Part shown: positions 7,860-16,507 of the stretch, piece by piece
Position numbering within the stretch: position 1 is the stretch's first letter
How the letters are laid out: each line of letters opens with the position of its first letter
Assembly (NCBI RefSeq): GCF_002286985.1
Contig: NZ_NSKC01000003.1
Span: 372,001 to 436,000, forward strand
DNA: 64,000 bases
Source of the DNA: Halorubrum salipaludis
GTDB taxonomy: Archaea > Halobacteriota > Halobacteria > Halobacteriales > Haloferacaceae
Direction of reading: 5' to 3'
The notes under the pieces: model-generated
What the model was told of the DNA's origin: nothing
The model's database searches: none
The model's input: only the letters and a program-made list of their open reading frames with translations
Position numbers and translations under genes: made by a program

Positions 7860-10223
7860 TCAGTCGCCGCTGGACCGCCGCTCGAACCGGTCGAGCGCCA
7901 GCCCGAGCATGTCCGGGCTCACCGGCTGGTACTCCTCGCGCTCGTGCTCCGGGAGGTACTCGCGGACGCTGTTCCACGACTCGCGCGCGTACCGGGCGTC
8001 GAGCAGGACGCGGACCCCGCGCTCGTCCGGTCCGCGAATCACTCGACCGACGGCCTGTCGCGCCTTCCGGACCGCCGGGACGGTGAGCGCGGTCTCGAAC
8101 CCCGACTCGAACCGCCTGTCGTAGGCGGTGATCACCGCCCGCGTCCGGGGCCGAGCCGTGTTGATGATCGGGACCCCACAGACCACGGCGGCCGACAGCC
8201 GGTCGCCGCGGTAGTCGACGCCCTCGGTGAGGGTCCCCCGGAGGCTCGTCACGAGCACCTTCCCGTCGCCCGCGAAGAAGTCGTCCTTCAGCGACTCCGT
8301 GGCGCGGTCGCCGGACGACTCGTCGAGTAAGACGGGCTTGTCGAGCCGGTCCGCGAGCGACTCCGCCATCCACGTCGCCTCCGCGTAGCTCGGCGTCCCG
8401 ACGAGGACGTTCCCCTCGCGGCCCGCCACCGCGGCGGTCGCGTCGAGGTGCGCCAGCCGGGTGTCGTTCTCCTCGCCGGGCGCGCCGCGGTTCTGGTACG
8501 TAAACTTCGGCGCGTCGACCGCGAAGCTCTCGCGGTTCTCCTCGGGGAAGGAGAGCCCGTACGTCCGCTCGACGACCGGGCGTCCCCGCTCCTCGAGGTG
8601 GTCGAGCCCAGTCACCTCGCGGAACACGTCCATCGGCTCCAGCGTCGCGCTCATCAACACCCCGCCGCCGAACTCCGCGAGCCGGTCGCCGATCGGTTCG
8701 CTCGGCAGGCAGTTGTACAGCGCGAGGCTCGCGTTGTACGCGCGCCGCCACGAGTCCGGCGGCGCCGTCTCGTCCCACGTCCGCTCCAAGTCGATCGCGC
8801 GGAAGAACTCCTCGTGGTCCTCGCGGTACCACGCGTTGAGGGTCCGGCCGACGCCCGGCGAGGCGCGCTTCTTGTCCTCGTCTTCGAGCGAGTCGAGCAC
8901 GCGCTTGACGACCGCGCCGACCTGCTCCGCGCGGGCCCAGACCCGATCGCCGTATCCCTCGCGCTTCGCCCACGCCGTGATCTCGTCTTCGGCGGGCTCC
9001 TCCGGGTCGCGGAGCGCGACCTCGTCGTCGTCGAGTTCGCGCATCGACGCCCGCCAGTCGGGGCGCTCGCGGTCCAGCCGCTCGGTCACCCGCCTGTCGA
9101 GCTCGCCGCGGAGGTCGGCGTAGAACTCCCGGACGGACTCGATCTCCTCGACGCTCACGTCGGCGTCCTCCAGCTCGCCGCGCACGAGCGCCGCGTCGTC
9201 GGACTCCGCGCCCGCGGTCTCGAAGGAGAGCGGCTGGACGACGCGGGTGAGCTCGTTCTCGGCGTCGCGGAGGCTGGCGTCGGCGACCCGGTCGCTCACG
9301 AGGTCCCGAACGCGCGGTTCGAGCATGTGGGCCTCGTCGCAGACGACGAACGTCGAGTCGTCCAGCAGCGCGCCCGTGAACGTCCCGGTCGTCACGGGGT
9401 CGAACGCGTGATAGTAGTTGCCGATGACGACCTCGACCTCGGGCACGAGCGCGCCCATGATCGAGTGGGGGCACGTGCCGTGACCCGCGGCGAGCCGTAC
9501 CAGCTCCGTCGGCCCGACGTGGCCGAGTTCGGTCACGTCGAACGGGACCGCCTCGGCCGGGTCCCCGTCCTCCGGGAGGTCGTCGAGGAAGCCGGCGTAG
9601 AAGGGACAGAACTCGGTCCCCTCGAACTCCTCGGTGTCGGGGCGGTACGGAGTGGGCTCGCCGTCGACGGCGAGGTAGTCGGCGGCGGGCGCGTCGCTCG
9701 CCCCGGCGTCGGCCATGGACCCCGAGTCCATCAGCCCGACCTGCTGGCTCTGGGCCTCGCTCACGAGGTTCGAGGTCGTCGTCGCGCCGCCGTCGCCGAC
9801 GAGGTTCCGAGTGCGCTCCCGGAGCCCCTCGCAGCGCTCGTACACGTTCTCGCGGTCGATCCCGCCGCGGTTCTCGCGGGCGTACGGGCACACGTCGGCC
9901 TTGCCGACGAGGGTGAGCCCGGAGACGGGGTCGTATCCGTCGGGGAGGTCTCCGTTGATCGTCTCCAGGTCCGTCTCGAACTGGCGCAGCTGCTGTTTGA
10001 CGCTCGTGAGGACGAACACGCGCTCGAACTCCGAGTCGGGGTCGCGGACGCGGTCGAGCCCGGCGGTGAGCGCGAGCATCGTCTTGCCCGTCCCGCACGC
10101 GCCCTCCAGAGCGAGGAAGCCGCCGTCGTCGGCGGCGTCGATCGCGGCGTCGATCCCGTCGGCCTGCTCGGGGTACGGCTCTGCGTGGCCGAAGATGTCG
10201 GTCCACGGCGGGGCGTCTGTCAC
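7860..10223 (-). CDS. ATP-dependent DNA helicase, XPD/Rad3/DinG family
   Basis: A 787-residue superfamily 2 helicase, probably 5'-to-3', used in DNA repair. Visible motifs: Walker A GACGTGKT (41-48), four cysteines positioned to hold an iron-sulfur cluster (C112, C131, C206, C251), DEAH box (296-299), and the late helicase motifs SLRGTLTEGVDYRG and QAVGRVIRGPDERG. An inserted low-complexity stretch (about 165-200) lies within the Fe-S region. The start at 10223 (MTDAPPWTDIFGHAEPYPEQ) has GGTTTAAC about 28 bases upstream on the minus strand. It corresponds to the Rad3-type helicases annotated in haloarchaea. Confidence 0.93.
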   Translation of the reverse strand: MTDAPPWTDIFGHAEPYPEQADGIDAAIDAADDGGFLALEGACGTGKTMLALTAGLDRVRDPDSEFERVFVLTSVKQQLRQFETDLETINGDLPDGYDPVSGLTLVGKADVCPYARENRGGIDRENVYERCEGLRERTRNLVGDGGATTTSNLVSEAQSQQVGLMDSGSMADAGASDAPAADYLAVDGEPTPYRPDTEEFEGTEFCPFYAGFLDDLPEDGDPAEAVPFDVTELGHVGPTELVRLAAGHGTCPHSIMGALVPEVEVVIGNYYHAFDPVTTGTFTGALLDDSTFVVCDEAHMLEPRVRDLVSDRVADASLRDAENELTRVVQPLSFETAGAESDDAALVRGELEDADVSVEEIESVREFYADLRGELDRRVTERLDRERPDWRASMRELDDDEVALRDPEEPAEDEITAWAKREGYGDRVWARAEQVGAVVKRVLDSLEDEDKKRASPGVGRTLNAWYREDHEEFFRAIDLERTWDETAPPDSWRRAYNASLALYNCLPSEPIGDRLAEFGGGVLMSATLEPMDVFREVTGLDHLEERGRPVVERTYGLSFPEENRESFAVDAPKFTYQNRGAPGEENDTRLAHLDATAAVAGREGNVLVGTPSYAEATWMAESLADRLDKPVLLDESSGDRATESLKDDFFAGDGKVLVTSLRGTLTEGVDYRGDRLSAAVVCGVPIINTARPRTRAVITAYDRRFESGFETALTVPAVRKARQAVGRVIRGPDERGVRVLLDARYARESWNSVREYLPEHEREEYQPVSPDMLGLALDRFERRSSGD

Positions 10224-10334
10224 TGTGGCGGCGTAGCTCCCGATCGGAGTTAAACCTTGAGAGACCGGCGTCGGCGGGGCGGCCTCCCGCGGCCCCGCCC
10301 GGCGACCGATCGGGTCGCGGCCGGCGGCCGTGGC

Positions 10335-10991
10335 CTACCCGACGATGTCGTGGAGGTCGGAGAGTCGATCGATCTCCCACGTCGGCCAGACGTTCAGCTC
10401 CCAGTCGCGGCGGTGGGGCCGCCGGATGAACGCGGAGTCGATGCCGGCGTTCTCGGCGGCGCGCACGTCGGACTCGTTGTCGCCGACGAACAGCGCGTTG
10501 CCGGCGTCGAGGTCGCCGAGCGCCTGCTCGATGTAGTGGGGGTTCGGCTTGCGGAGCTGGAGCGAGTGGATCGTGGGCTCGCGGCCGTAGGCGGCGCCGA
10601 ACCGCTCGAAGCCGTCGAAGTGATCGACGAGGAAATCGACCGTGGCCTGCTGGTTCGAGGAGACGATCCCCATCTCCACGTCGAGGCTCTGCAGCTCGTC
10701 GAGGTCGTCGTAAGGAGTTTTACGTCCCTCGCGTGCCTCCTGCTGTTGGGCCTTCGAGACCACGTCGTCCCGGGTCCGCCAGAACGACCCCGGATCGAGG
10801 TCGTACGTCTGGCAGACGGTCCCCACGCTGCCGGGGGTCGCACCGATGGTCATGCGCTCTACGTCGTCCGGATCGGGCTCCTCGACGCCGCACTCCTCGA
10901 ACGCGTTCCGGGTCGCATCCCGGAGCACGTCGAAGCGCGTGCGGCCCACGAGGACACCGTCGTTGTCGAACACGACGGTATCGTACGTCAT
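10335..10991 (-). CDS. HAD-superfamily hydrolase (phosphoglycolate-phosphatase-like)
   Basis: A 218-residue HAD phosphatase. Motif I is VVFDNDGVLV near the N-terminus (nucleophile and acid/base Asp in DxD), motif II is VSSNQQ, and the motif III/IV region contains RKPNPHYIEQAL and FVGDNESDVRAAENAG. The helical cap after motif I is the subclass I type. The substrate is unknown. CTTTTAAG on the minus strand at 11020-11013 lies about 26 bases before the ATG, forming a divergent promoter region with the LOG-like gene. Confidence 0.88.
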   Translation of the reverse strand: MTYDTVVFDNDGVLVGRTRFDVLRDATRNAFEECGVEEPDPDDVERMTIGATPGSVGTVCQTYDLDPGSFWRTRDDVVSKAQQQEAREGRKTPYDDLDELQSLDVEMGIVSSNQQATVDFLVDHFDGFERFGAAYGREPTIHSLQLRKPNPHYIEQALGDLDAGNALFVGDNESDVRAAENAGIDSAFIRRPHRRDWELNVWPTWEIDRLSDLHDIVG

Positions 10992-11012
10992 AGGGAGTGT
11001 CGACGCTCAGCA

Positions 11013-11063
11013 CTTAAAAGAGTTTCACCAACACCGCGACACGGACGACCGTCCTTTATATAC
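11013..11063. promoter_or_regulatory. Divergent leaderless promoters
   Basis: CTTTTAAG on the minus strand (11020-11013) serves the HAD gene starting at 10991. CTTTATATAC on the plus strand (about 11054-11063) serves the LOG-like gene starting at 11085. Each is 25-28 bases from its start codon, so both transcripts are expected to be leaderless. Confidence 0.65.
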
Positions 11064-11084
11064 GTTCGGCTCGGGTCCCGCGGT

Positions 11085-11537
11085 ATGCGCGTCAGCGTCA
11101 TCGGCGGAAGCTCGGTCCCGCCCGAGACGGCGGCGGTCGCCGAAGAGCTGGGAAAACGACTCGCCGACCGCGGTCACACCGTGGTCTGTGGCGGCCTCGG
11201 CGGCGTGATGGAAGCGGTCTGTCGCGGCGCGGCGAGCGCGGGCGGCGAGACGATCGGTATCCTGCCGACCGACCGTCGCGCGGACGCGAACCCGCACGTC
11301 ACCGTGCCGATCGCGACCGGCATGGGCCACGCCCGCAACGCGCTCGTCGTGATGAACGGCGACGCCGCGGTCGCGATCGACGGCGGGCCGGGGACGCTCT
11401 CGGAGATCGGGATGGCGCTCGCGCACGGTCGGGCCGTCGCCGGGCTGGACACGCACGCCGTTTCGGGCGTCGAGGCGGTGAAATCGCCCGCTGACGCAGT
11501 CGACTACGTGGAACGCGAGAGCGAGTCGACGACATAA
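11085..11537 (+). CDS. LOG-like nucleotide-binding protein (TIGR00725-type)
   Basis: A 150-residue Rossmann-like protein of the lysine-decarboxylase-like/LOG superfamily. It starts MRVSVIGGSSVPPE; GHTVVCGGLGGVMEAVCRGA and IDGGPGTLSEIGMALAHGR are the characteristic nucleotide-binding segments (the PGGxGTxxE motif reads GGPGTLSE). Family members either hydrolyse cytokinin riboside monophosphate or bind Moco-related ligands; the archaeal role is unknown. The start at 11085 is set by the TATA box TTTATATA about 26 bases upstream. Confidence 0.85.
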   Translation: MRVSVIGGSSVPPETAAVAEELGKRLADRGHTVVCGGLGGVMEAVCRGAASAGGETIGILPTDRRADANPHVTVPIATGMGHARNALVVMNGDAAVAIDGGPGTLSEIGMALAHGRAVAGLDTHAVSGVEAVKSPADAVDYVERESESTT

Positions 11538-11552
11538 TCTCGCCCTCCGGAG

Positions 11553-12347
11553 CTATCGATCGCGATCGGTCGTCTCATCCGAATCAATCGAATCGTCCGA
11601 ATCGGCCGCGCTACCGGCCTCGGTTCGCTCGTTTTCGGCCGCCTCGCGTTCGGCGTCCACCGCCGCGATGTTGCGGAAGCGGTCAGGGTCGTCGAAACTC
11701 TCGCCGCTCGTGCTCTCGCGATCGGGACCGTTCGAACCCCGGGTCGGTCGGTCCGGTCCGTCGTTCCCGTCGTCCCCGACGGAGCCGTAGTCTCGATCGA
11801 ACTGCCCGTTCGCGAGCCAGAGCACGAGGTAGCCGAACCCCATCGTGCTGACGACGAACGTCGCGAGGCCGCCGAGAACGGGGACGATCCCGAGTCCAGC
11901 CCAGGCGATCGCTCCGACGACGAGAGCGGTCCCCCGATCGCTCGCGGTTCCGTCTCCGAGCGCCGCCCCCACCCACGTTCCGAGAGCGATAACGGAGACG
12001 GCCGTTCCGCCGAGGCCGAGGATCGCGAGGACGATCGCCGCGGGGACGACGACGACGAGACCGATGATGGTGATGGCGAGCAGAAACATCGCGACGGCGG
12101 TCGCCACGTACGCCACCAGGCCGTACACGAACGCCTCAGCGGGCTCCGCACGGAGGTACCCAACTCCGTCGGCGGTGAAATCCGGAGCGGTCGCCGACAC
12201 GACCGCGCCGATGAAGGCGATGAAGATGGCGGTCAGAACGAACTCGATAAGCGCCGATCCGACGAGTTCGAGACCGGTCCACTGCGGTGGCCGATCGATC
12301 GCGGTGACAACATCTGTGAGGAGGGGCGCAACCAGAGTCGGGACCAT
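11553..12347 (-). CDS. Polytopic membrane protein with disordered acidic tail
   Basis: The protein has about five membrane spans, including LIEFVLTAIFIAFIGAVV, FVYGLVAYVATAVAMFLLAI, TIIGLVVVVPAAIVLAIL and VPVLGGLATFVVSTMGFGYL. A long charged C-terminus rich in Asp, Ser, Glu and Arg follows, presumably cytoplasmic. I place the start at MVPTLVAPLLTD (12347); an upstream in-frame ATG at 12386 is possible. It resembles the haloarchaeal membrane proteins described as bactofilin-like or polymer-forming companions, but I see no diagnostic motif. Function unknown. Confidence 0.75.
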   Translation of the reverse strand: MVPTLVAPLLTDVVTAIDRPPQWTGLELVGSALIEFVLTAIFIAFIGAVVSATAPDFTADGVGYLRAEPAEAFVYGLVAYVATAVAMFLLAITIIGLVVVVPAAIVLAILGLGGTAVSVIALGTWVGAALGDGTASDRGTALVVGAIAWAGLGIVPVLGGLATFVVSTMGFGYLVLWLANGQFDRDYGSVGDDGNDGPDRPTRGSNGPDRESTSGESFDDPDRFRNIAAVDAEREAAENERTEAGSAADSDDSIDSDETTDRDR

Positions 12348-12460
12348 GCGGGGCGATCGATCTCGCGTGTGAAACGCCTTCCCCATTGGGAGCGCGTCGC
12401 CCCCGGTAAACCGAGTCTCCAGAAATCCGTCCGGCGTCGCGGTCGTCTCGGGAGGTGTCA

Positions 12461-12590
12461 ACTACCGAGAGTCGCGAAAAACGCCGACTACCGGGTGTTA
12501 CGAATGGCGCCGACTACCGAGTGTTACGAATGGCGCCGACTACCGGGTGTTACGAATGACGTCGACTACCAAGTGTCGTGGAACGTGTCG
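12461..12590. repeat. Tandem array, five degenerate 26-bp units at the 3' end of dph2
   Basis: An ACTACC-initiated unit recurs exactly every 26 bases at 12461, 12487, 12513, 12539 and 12565. Units two to four are nearly identical (each contains GTGTTACGAATG), unit one is diverged, and unit five is the genuine 3' end and stop of dph2. The array therefore lies just downstream of dph2 on the minus strand and looks as if it grew from the gene's terminal codons. Confidence 0.9.
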
Positions 12591-13609
12591 AACTCGATCG
12601 AGTCGAGGGGTTTCTCGCCGATCGCGGCCTCGTACTCGCCCGGCGTCAGCATCGGCTTGTGGAACCGCGGGCCGTCGTCGGTCGTGATCCGGGGACAGCC
12701 CGTGTTGACGAACGCGTCCATGTCGAAGTTCCGCAGGCGGTCCGGCGTCACCTCGTCCATTGTGATCAGGTAGGCGTTCTCGTTGTTCTCGACGATCTCC
12801 TGGGCCTTCTCCCAACGGCCCTGCCCGATCTTCGTACAGAAGATGACACCCCACTTCTCGGCGCCCATCGCCTTGTGGACCGAGGCGTAGCGCTGCTTGA
12901 GGAACTGGTCGTGTTCCGCGACCGAGACCGCGTTGTTGACGGGGTCGGCGATGACGACGCGCTTGTCCGGATGCTCCATCGCGAGGCCGACCGGGTGGAA
13001 CTTCCCGCCGCCGACGTACAGCACCTGCTCGGCGTCGATGTCCGCGGAGGCGTAGTTGCAGCCGAGCACCTGCCCCTCCTTCGTGAGCCGGTCGTCGCCC
13101 CGGCGGGTGTGGACCTCGTAGCCGCGCTCCTCCAACCAGTCGGTCATCTCCTCGAACCGGTTCATGTGCTGGGCGGTCGTGACGAGCCCCACGTCGGCGT
13201 CCTCCTCCGGGGACGCGAGCTCTTCCTCCAGCGCGTCCTCCATGATCGGGAAGGGATCGACGTTCGAGAACAGGGGGACGTAGACGATGCTGTCGGACTC
13301 CTTCATCGGCGTGTGGCCGAAGTGGACGAACACGTCCGTCCGGCGCATCAGGTACGTGTCGAGGTCGCAGGCGCCGTAACAGGGCTGTCCGGACAGCATG
13401 AACGTCACGTCGTCGGGCGCCACCTCGCGGAGGTCGTCGGCGACCTTCGGGCCGCGGCGCTTGAGCCCCTCGGGGAACTGGAGGCCGACCTTGGAGGCGT
13501 CGCGCTCCTCGATCGCCTCTAAGATCCGATCGAGTTCGTAGTCCCACTCGCGGTCGTGTTTCAGGGCCATCCCCGTCTTCGTGAGGTCGCCCTCCGTGGA
13601 GCCGCTCAT
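12566..13609 (-). CDS. dph2: Diphthamide biosynthesis enzyme Dph2
   Basis: Dph2 is the radical-SAM-like 4Fe-4S enzyme that transfers the 3-amino-3-carboxypropyl group from S-adenosylmethionine to a histidine of elongation factor 2, the first step of diphthamide synthesis. The 347 residues include QFPEGLKRRGP and the three widely spaced cysteine sites PCYGACD, GCNYAS and TGCPRIT, as expected for the three cluster ligands. The start at 13609 (MSGSTEGDLTKTG) is preceded by GTTTAACC about 27 bases upstream. Dph6, the amidation enzyme, is about 9 kb away on the same strand. Confidence 0.95.
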   Translation of the reverse strand: MSGSTEGDLTKTGMALKHDREWDYELDRILEAIEERDASKVGLQFPEGLKRRGPKVADDLREVAPDDVTFMLSGQPCYGACDLDTYLMRRTDVFVHFGHTPMKESDSIVYVPLFSNVDPFPIMEDALEEELASPEEDADVGLVTTAQHMNRFEEMTDWLEERGYEVHTRRGDDRLTKEGQVLGCNYASADIDAEQVLYVGGGKFHPVGLAMEHPDKRVVIADPVNNAVSVAEHDQFLKQRYASVHKAMGAEKWGVIFCTKIGQGRWEKAQEIVENNENAYLITMDEVTPDRLRNFDMDAFVNTGCPRITTDDGPRFHKPMLTPGEYEAAIGEKPLDSIEFDTFHDTW

Positions 13610-13720
13610 GTCGAACGAATTGTGCGGCTGGACGGTTAAACGGCGCGTTCGACCGCGAGTTCCGTCCGCGACGTTCGTGACGTTCGTAACATTCGTGTTC
13701 GTTTCGGCGACTCCACACCC

Positions 13721-14422
13721 TCAGAGGGTGTCGCTCGTGAGCAGCCGAGCGATCCAGGCGCGCTGTGCGGGCAGTATTCCGTCCTCCTCGACGGCGACTG
13801 GGTCTCGGTCGACGTCGACGAAGACCCGTCCCTCGTCGTCGGGATCGGCGCCGTCGCGGGTCCAGACGAGTCGGCCGTCGGAACCGCCCGCGCCCGCGTC
13901 GCCGCGGACCTTCCATCCCGACGCCCCGCGGACCGTCAACCGATCGGCGCCGAGGTACCGCGCCCCCTCGCCGCCGATGGCGAAGGGGACCGAGGGAGCG
14001 GCGGGCGTCAGCTCCGTGAACACCACGACGCCGAGGTGTCGCTCCGTGGCGTTCGGATCCCGGTACTCGACGATCAGGGTGTCTCCGTCGATCCGGGACT
14101 CGACGTCTCTCGGGTCAGAGATTCCGTCGCGAGCCGCCTCGGAAGCGACCGCGCGCCGAAGCGACTCGTTCGCCGCGAGCGCGTCGCCGCCGGCCGCGAG
14201 GTCGACCTCAGCTACCCACGTCGTCGACCCGTTCCCGTGGAGCGTGATGGTCTGGGCGCTCTCACCGGCGACCACGGAGGTGCCGTCCGGTGCGGTTCGA
14301 TCGAGGTCACAGACGCCGCAGATCGGCGTCGGCGGTGCGCGCGCGTCGGCCACTGGCGCGGCGGCGATTCCGACCGCGAGGAGGAGGACCGCCGCTGCCG
14401 CGGCGATGGTGCGGGGACGCAT
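13721..14422 (-). CDS. Secreted protein, function unknown
   Basis: A 233-residue protein beginning MRPRTIAAAAAVLLLAVGI, a typical Sec signal peptide ending near APVADARA. The mature part has a CxxC (ICGVCD) followed by a beta-rich body (TITLHGNGSTTWVAEV, DTLIVEYRDPN, HLGVVVFTELTP). TTATTTG about 26 bases upstream on the minus strand supports the ATG at 14422 rather than longer readings. There is no transmembrane anchor near the C-terminus. I do not recognise the family. Confidence 0.78.
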   Translation of the reverse strand: MRPRTIAAAAAVLLLAVGIAAAPVADARAPPTPICGVCDLDRTAPDGTSVVAGESAQTITLHGNGSTTWVAEVDLAAGGDALAANESLRRAVASEAARDGISDPRDVESRIDGDTLIVEYRDPNATERHLGVVVFTELTPAAPSVPFAIGGEGARYLGADRLTVRGASGWKVRGDAGAGGSDGRLVWTRDGADPDDEGRVFVDVDRDPVAVEEDGILPAQRAWIARLLTSDTL

Positions 14423-14567
14423 GGTCCGACATCTCGCCGCGATCGTCAAATAATTGATGCGCGAACGAGCCCGGATCGGGGTTCGCCGACCGATCGCGCT
14501 CGCACGCCTGAGCCGATCGCTGCCGCGGCCGACGGATACAACCCCCGAGCCGACGAACGCGGGACAC

Positions 14568-15221
14568 ATGACTGACCTTCCGCTCGAACACGTCCACGTC
14601 GCGCCCGACGACGACACCGAGAACGCCCCCGCCGTCTTCGTGCTGCACGGCCGCGGCGCCGACGAGGAGGACCTGCTGCCGGTGGCCCAGCGCCTGCCAG
14701 ACGAGCTCCACGTCGTGAGCCTGCGCGCGCCCGACCCGCTGCAGGGCGGGTACACGTGGTACGAGCTCGACCTGTCCGCCGGCGGCCTCGAGTCGAGCCA
14801 GCCCGACGCCGAGGACTTCCGGCGGAGCCTCGACCTGGTGGCCGAGAGCGTCGACGCCGCGGTCGACGCCTACGGCCTCGACCCCGACCGGCTCGGCCTG
14901 CTCGGGTTCAGTCAGGGGGCGATCACGAGCCTCTCGCTCGTGTTGGAGGAACCGGACCGCTACGCGTGGGTCGTCGCGCTGCACGGCTACCTCGCGGACG
15001 CGCACGCGGACCTCGACCCCGACGGGATCGAGGGCAAGCCGGTCTTCGTCGGCGCGGGCGCCGGCGACCGCGTGATCCCGGAGTCGCGGTCGGCGGCGGC
15101 GGCCGACCGGTTCGAGGAGATCGGTGCCGCCGTCACCCGCGGGAGCTACCCGGGCGGCCACGGCATCGGCCAGCAGGAGCTGGGCGACGTCGTCACGTTC
15201 GTGGAGTCGCAGGCGGAGTGA
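14568..15221 (+). CDS. Alpha/beta hydrolase (phospholipase/carboxylesterase family)
   Basis: A 217-residue serine esterase fold. LHGRGADEEDL near residue 25 forms the oxyanion region, GFSQGAITS is the GxSxG nucleophile elbow, GAGDRVIP carries the catalytic Asp, and GGHGIGQQEL the catalytic His. It matches the small carboxylesterase/lysophospholipase family (YpfH-like). The ATG at 14568 gives the natural N-terminus MTDLPLEHVHVAPDDD. Substrate unknown. It is divergent from the secreted-protein gene. Confidence 0.9.
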   Translation: MTDLPLEHVHVAPDDDTENAPAVFVLHGRGADEEDLLPVAQRLPDELHVVSLRAPDPLQGGYTWYELDLSAGGLESSQPDAEDFRRSLDLVAESVDAAVDAYGLDPDRLGLLGFSQGAITSLSLVLEEPDRYAWVVALHGYLADAHADLDPDGIEGKPVFVGAGAGDRVIPESRSAAAADRFEEIGAAVTRGSYPGGHGIGQQELGDVVTFVESQAE

Positions 15222-15302
15222 GCGACGGCTCCCGGCCGATCGTTCCCCGAGGGACACCCCCGGCTCCGGCAGGTTGAAACCGATCCGTCCCGAGGATCGG
15301 GT

Positions 15303-15695
15303 ATGAGCGTCGAACAGGCCGCTCCCGACGAGCAGGCCACCATCGAGGACCTCGGTCGCGAGCTCGGCGAACGCATCGCCCGAACGCAGGAGTACGAGCG
15401 CTTCGAGTCGGCCCGCGAAGCGGTCCAGCGCGACGAGGAAGTCCAGGCCAAGATCGACGAGTTCGAGCAGCTCCGCGCGGAGTTCATGCAGGCCCGGGAG
15501 ACCGGACAGGCGACGAACTCCGGGCTTCAGAAGGTGCAGGCGGCCCAAAACGAGCTGCACTCGATGCCCGTCATGCGCGAGTTCCTCGACGCACAGGAGG
15601 AGCTGAACGACACCCTCGAAGCCGTCAACGAGGCCATCTCGGAGCCGCTCGCGGTCGACTTCGGCGGCGAGGCCGGCGGCTGCTGTCAGGACTAA
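15303..15695 (+). CDS. YlbF/YmcA-like protein (DUF964)
   Basis: A 130-residue, almost entirely alpha-helical protein. The central part (about 15-110: LGRELGERIARTQEYERFESA, then MPVMREFLDAQEELNDTL) matches the YlbF family, which in Bacillus forms a complex affecting RNase Y. The C-terminus GGEAGGCCQD carries a Cys pair that resembles the cysteine-rich tails of YlbF/YmcA relatives that bind an Fe-S cluster. The archaeal role is unknown. It stands alone between the esterase and the MinD-like gene. Confidence 0.8.
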   Translation: MSVEQAAPDEQATIEDLGRELGERIARTQEYERFESAREAVQRDEEVQAKIDEFEQLRAEFMQARETGQATNSGLQKVQAAQNELHSMPVMREFLDAQEELNDTLEAVNEAISEPLAVDFGGEAGGCCQD

Positions 15696-15758
15696 CCCGT
15701 ACCGTCGCACTTCGTTTCGCTCCCGACTTTTATCAGCGATAGCGACGCACCCATCCCC

Positions 15759-16433
15759 GTGATAGCCGTGGCCGGCGGAAAGGGCGGAAGCGGGAAGACG
15801 ACCACCACGCTGGGGCTCGCGCGGGCGCTGTCGCGGCGGGGTGCTCCCGTCGTCGCCGCCGACGCCGACTGGGACCTCCCGAACCTCGCGCGACTGGCGA
15901 GCGCCGCCGACGGAGACGGCGGCTCCGTTCCGGACGCGCCGACGGTGCTCGACGCGGTTCGGGCCGACGGAGCGATCCGCCCGGATCGGCGGGCGCCGAC
16001 GGTGCTCGCGGCGCCGAACGACCCGGGTGACGCCGACGCCGGGCGCGCGCTCGGCGCACTCGCGGAGGCGGTCCCGGACGATTCGCCGACCCTCCTCGAC
16101 TGTCCGGCGGGGGCGTCGCCCGACGCCGCGGCGCCGCTCCGGGCCGCCGACCGGTGCCTCCTCGTGACGCCGCTCCGGCGGGCGGCGCTCCGCGACGCCG
16201 CGAAGACCGCGGCGCTCGCGCGCCGACTGGGGTGTCCGCCGGTCGGCACCGTGGCCGTGCGCGCCGAGTCGGTTCCGGCCGGAGTGGGGGAGCTCCTCGG
16301 CTGTCCGGTGCTGGGGCGGATCCCGGCTGTCGCCCCCGAGCCGCTGTCAGACCCGTCGGTGCGGGCGGCGTACGACGACCTGGCGCGTCGGCTCGTCGAC
16401 GAGCACGGGGCGGACCGGTGGCGGGTCGCGTGA
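15759..16433 (+). CDS. MinD/ParA-type P-loop ATPase
   Basis: A 224-residue deviant Walker A ATPase: GGKGGSGKTTTTLGLARAL at the N-terminus, VVAADADWDLPNL (the ParA/MinD DxDxxxxN motif) and a switch segment LLDCPAGASPDAA. It starts with GTG at 15759; CTTTTATC about 27 bases upstream fits a leaderless transcript. MinD-like proteins in haloarchaea organise cell-surface machines or division, but this one lacks an obvious amphipathic C-terminal helix. The next gene encodes a RecA-like protein lacking a P-loop. Confidence 0.88.
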   Translation: MIAVAGGKGGSGKTTTTLGLARALSRRGAPVVAADADWDLPNLARLASAADGDGGSVPDAPTVLDAVRADGAIRPDRRAPTVLAAPNDPGDADAGRALGALAEAVPDDSPTLLDCPAGASPDAAAPLRAADRCLLVTPLRRAALRDAAKTAALARRLGCPPVGTVAVRAESVPAGVGELLGCPVLGRIPAVAPEPLSDPSVRAAYDDLARRLVDEHGADRWRVA

Positions 16434-16507
16434 CCGCCGCCCCGGGGTCGCGTCCGGCGCTCGTCCCCCATCGACAGAGCCAAACCTCCGGAGCCGGCAG
16501 CGCACAT

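Noticed and set aside
8448-10253. A 601-residue plus-strand open frame
   Set aside because: Antisense shadow of the XPD/DinG-type helicase, with Val-Arg-Leu-Asp-rich composition and no motifs.
12461-12590. CRISPR array or phage attachment site
   Set aside because: Units are contiguous without spacers, and the last unit is the dph2 coding end.
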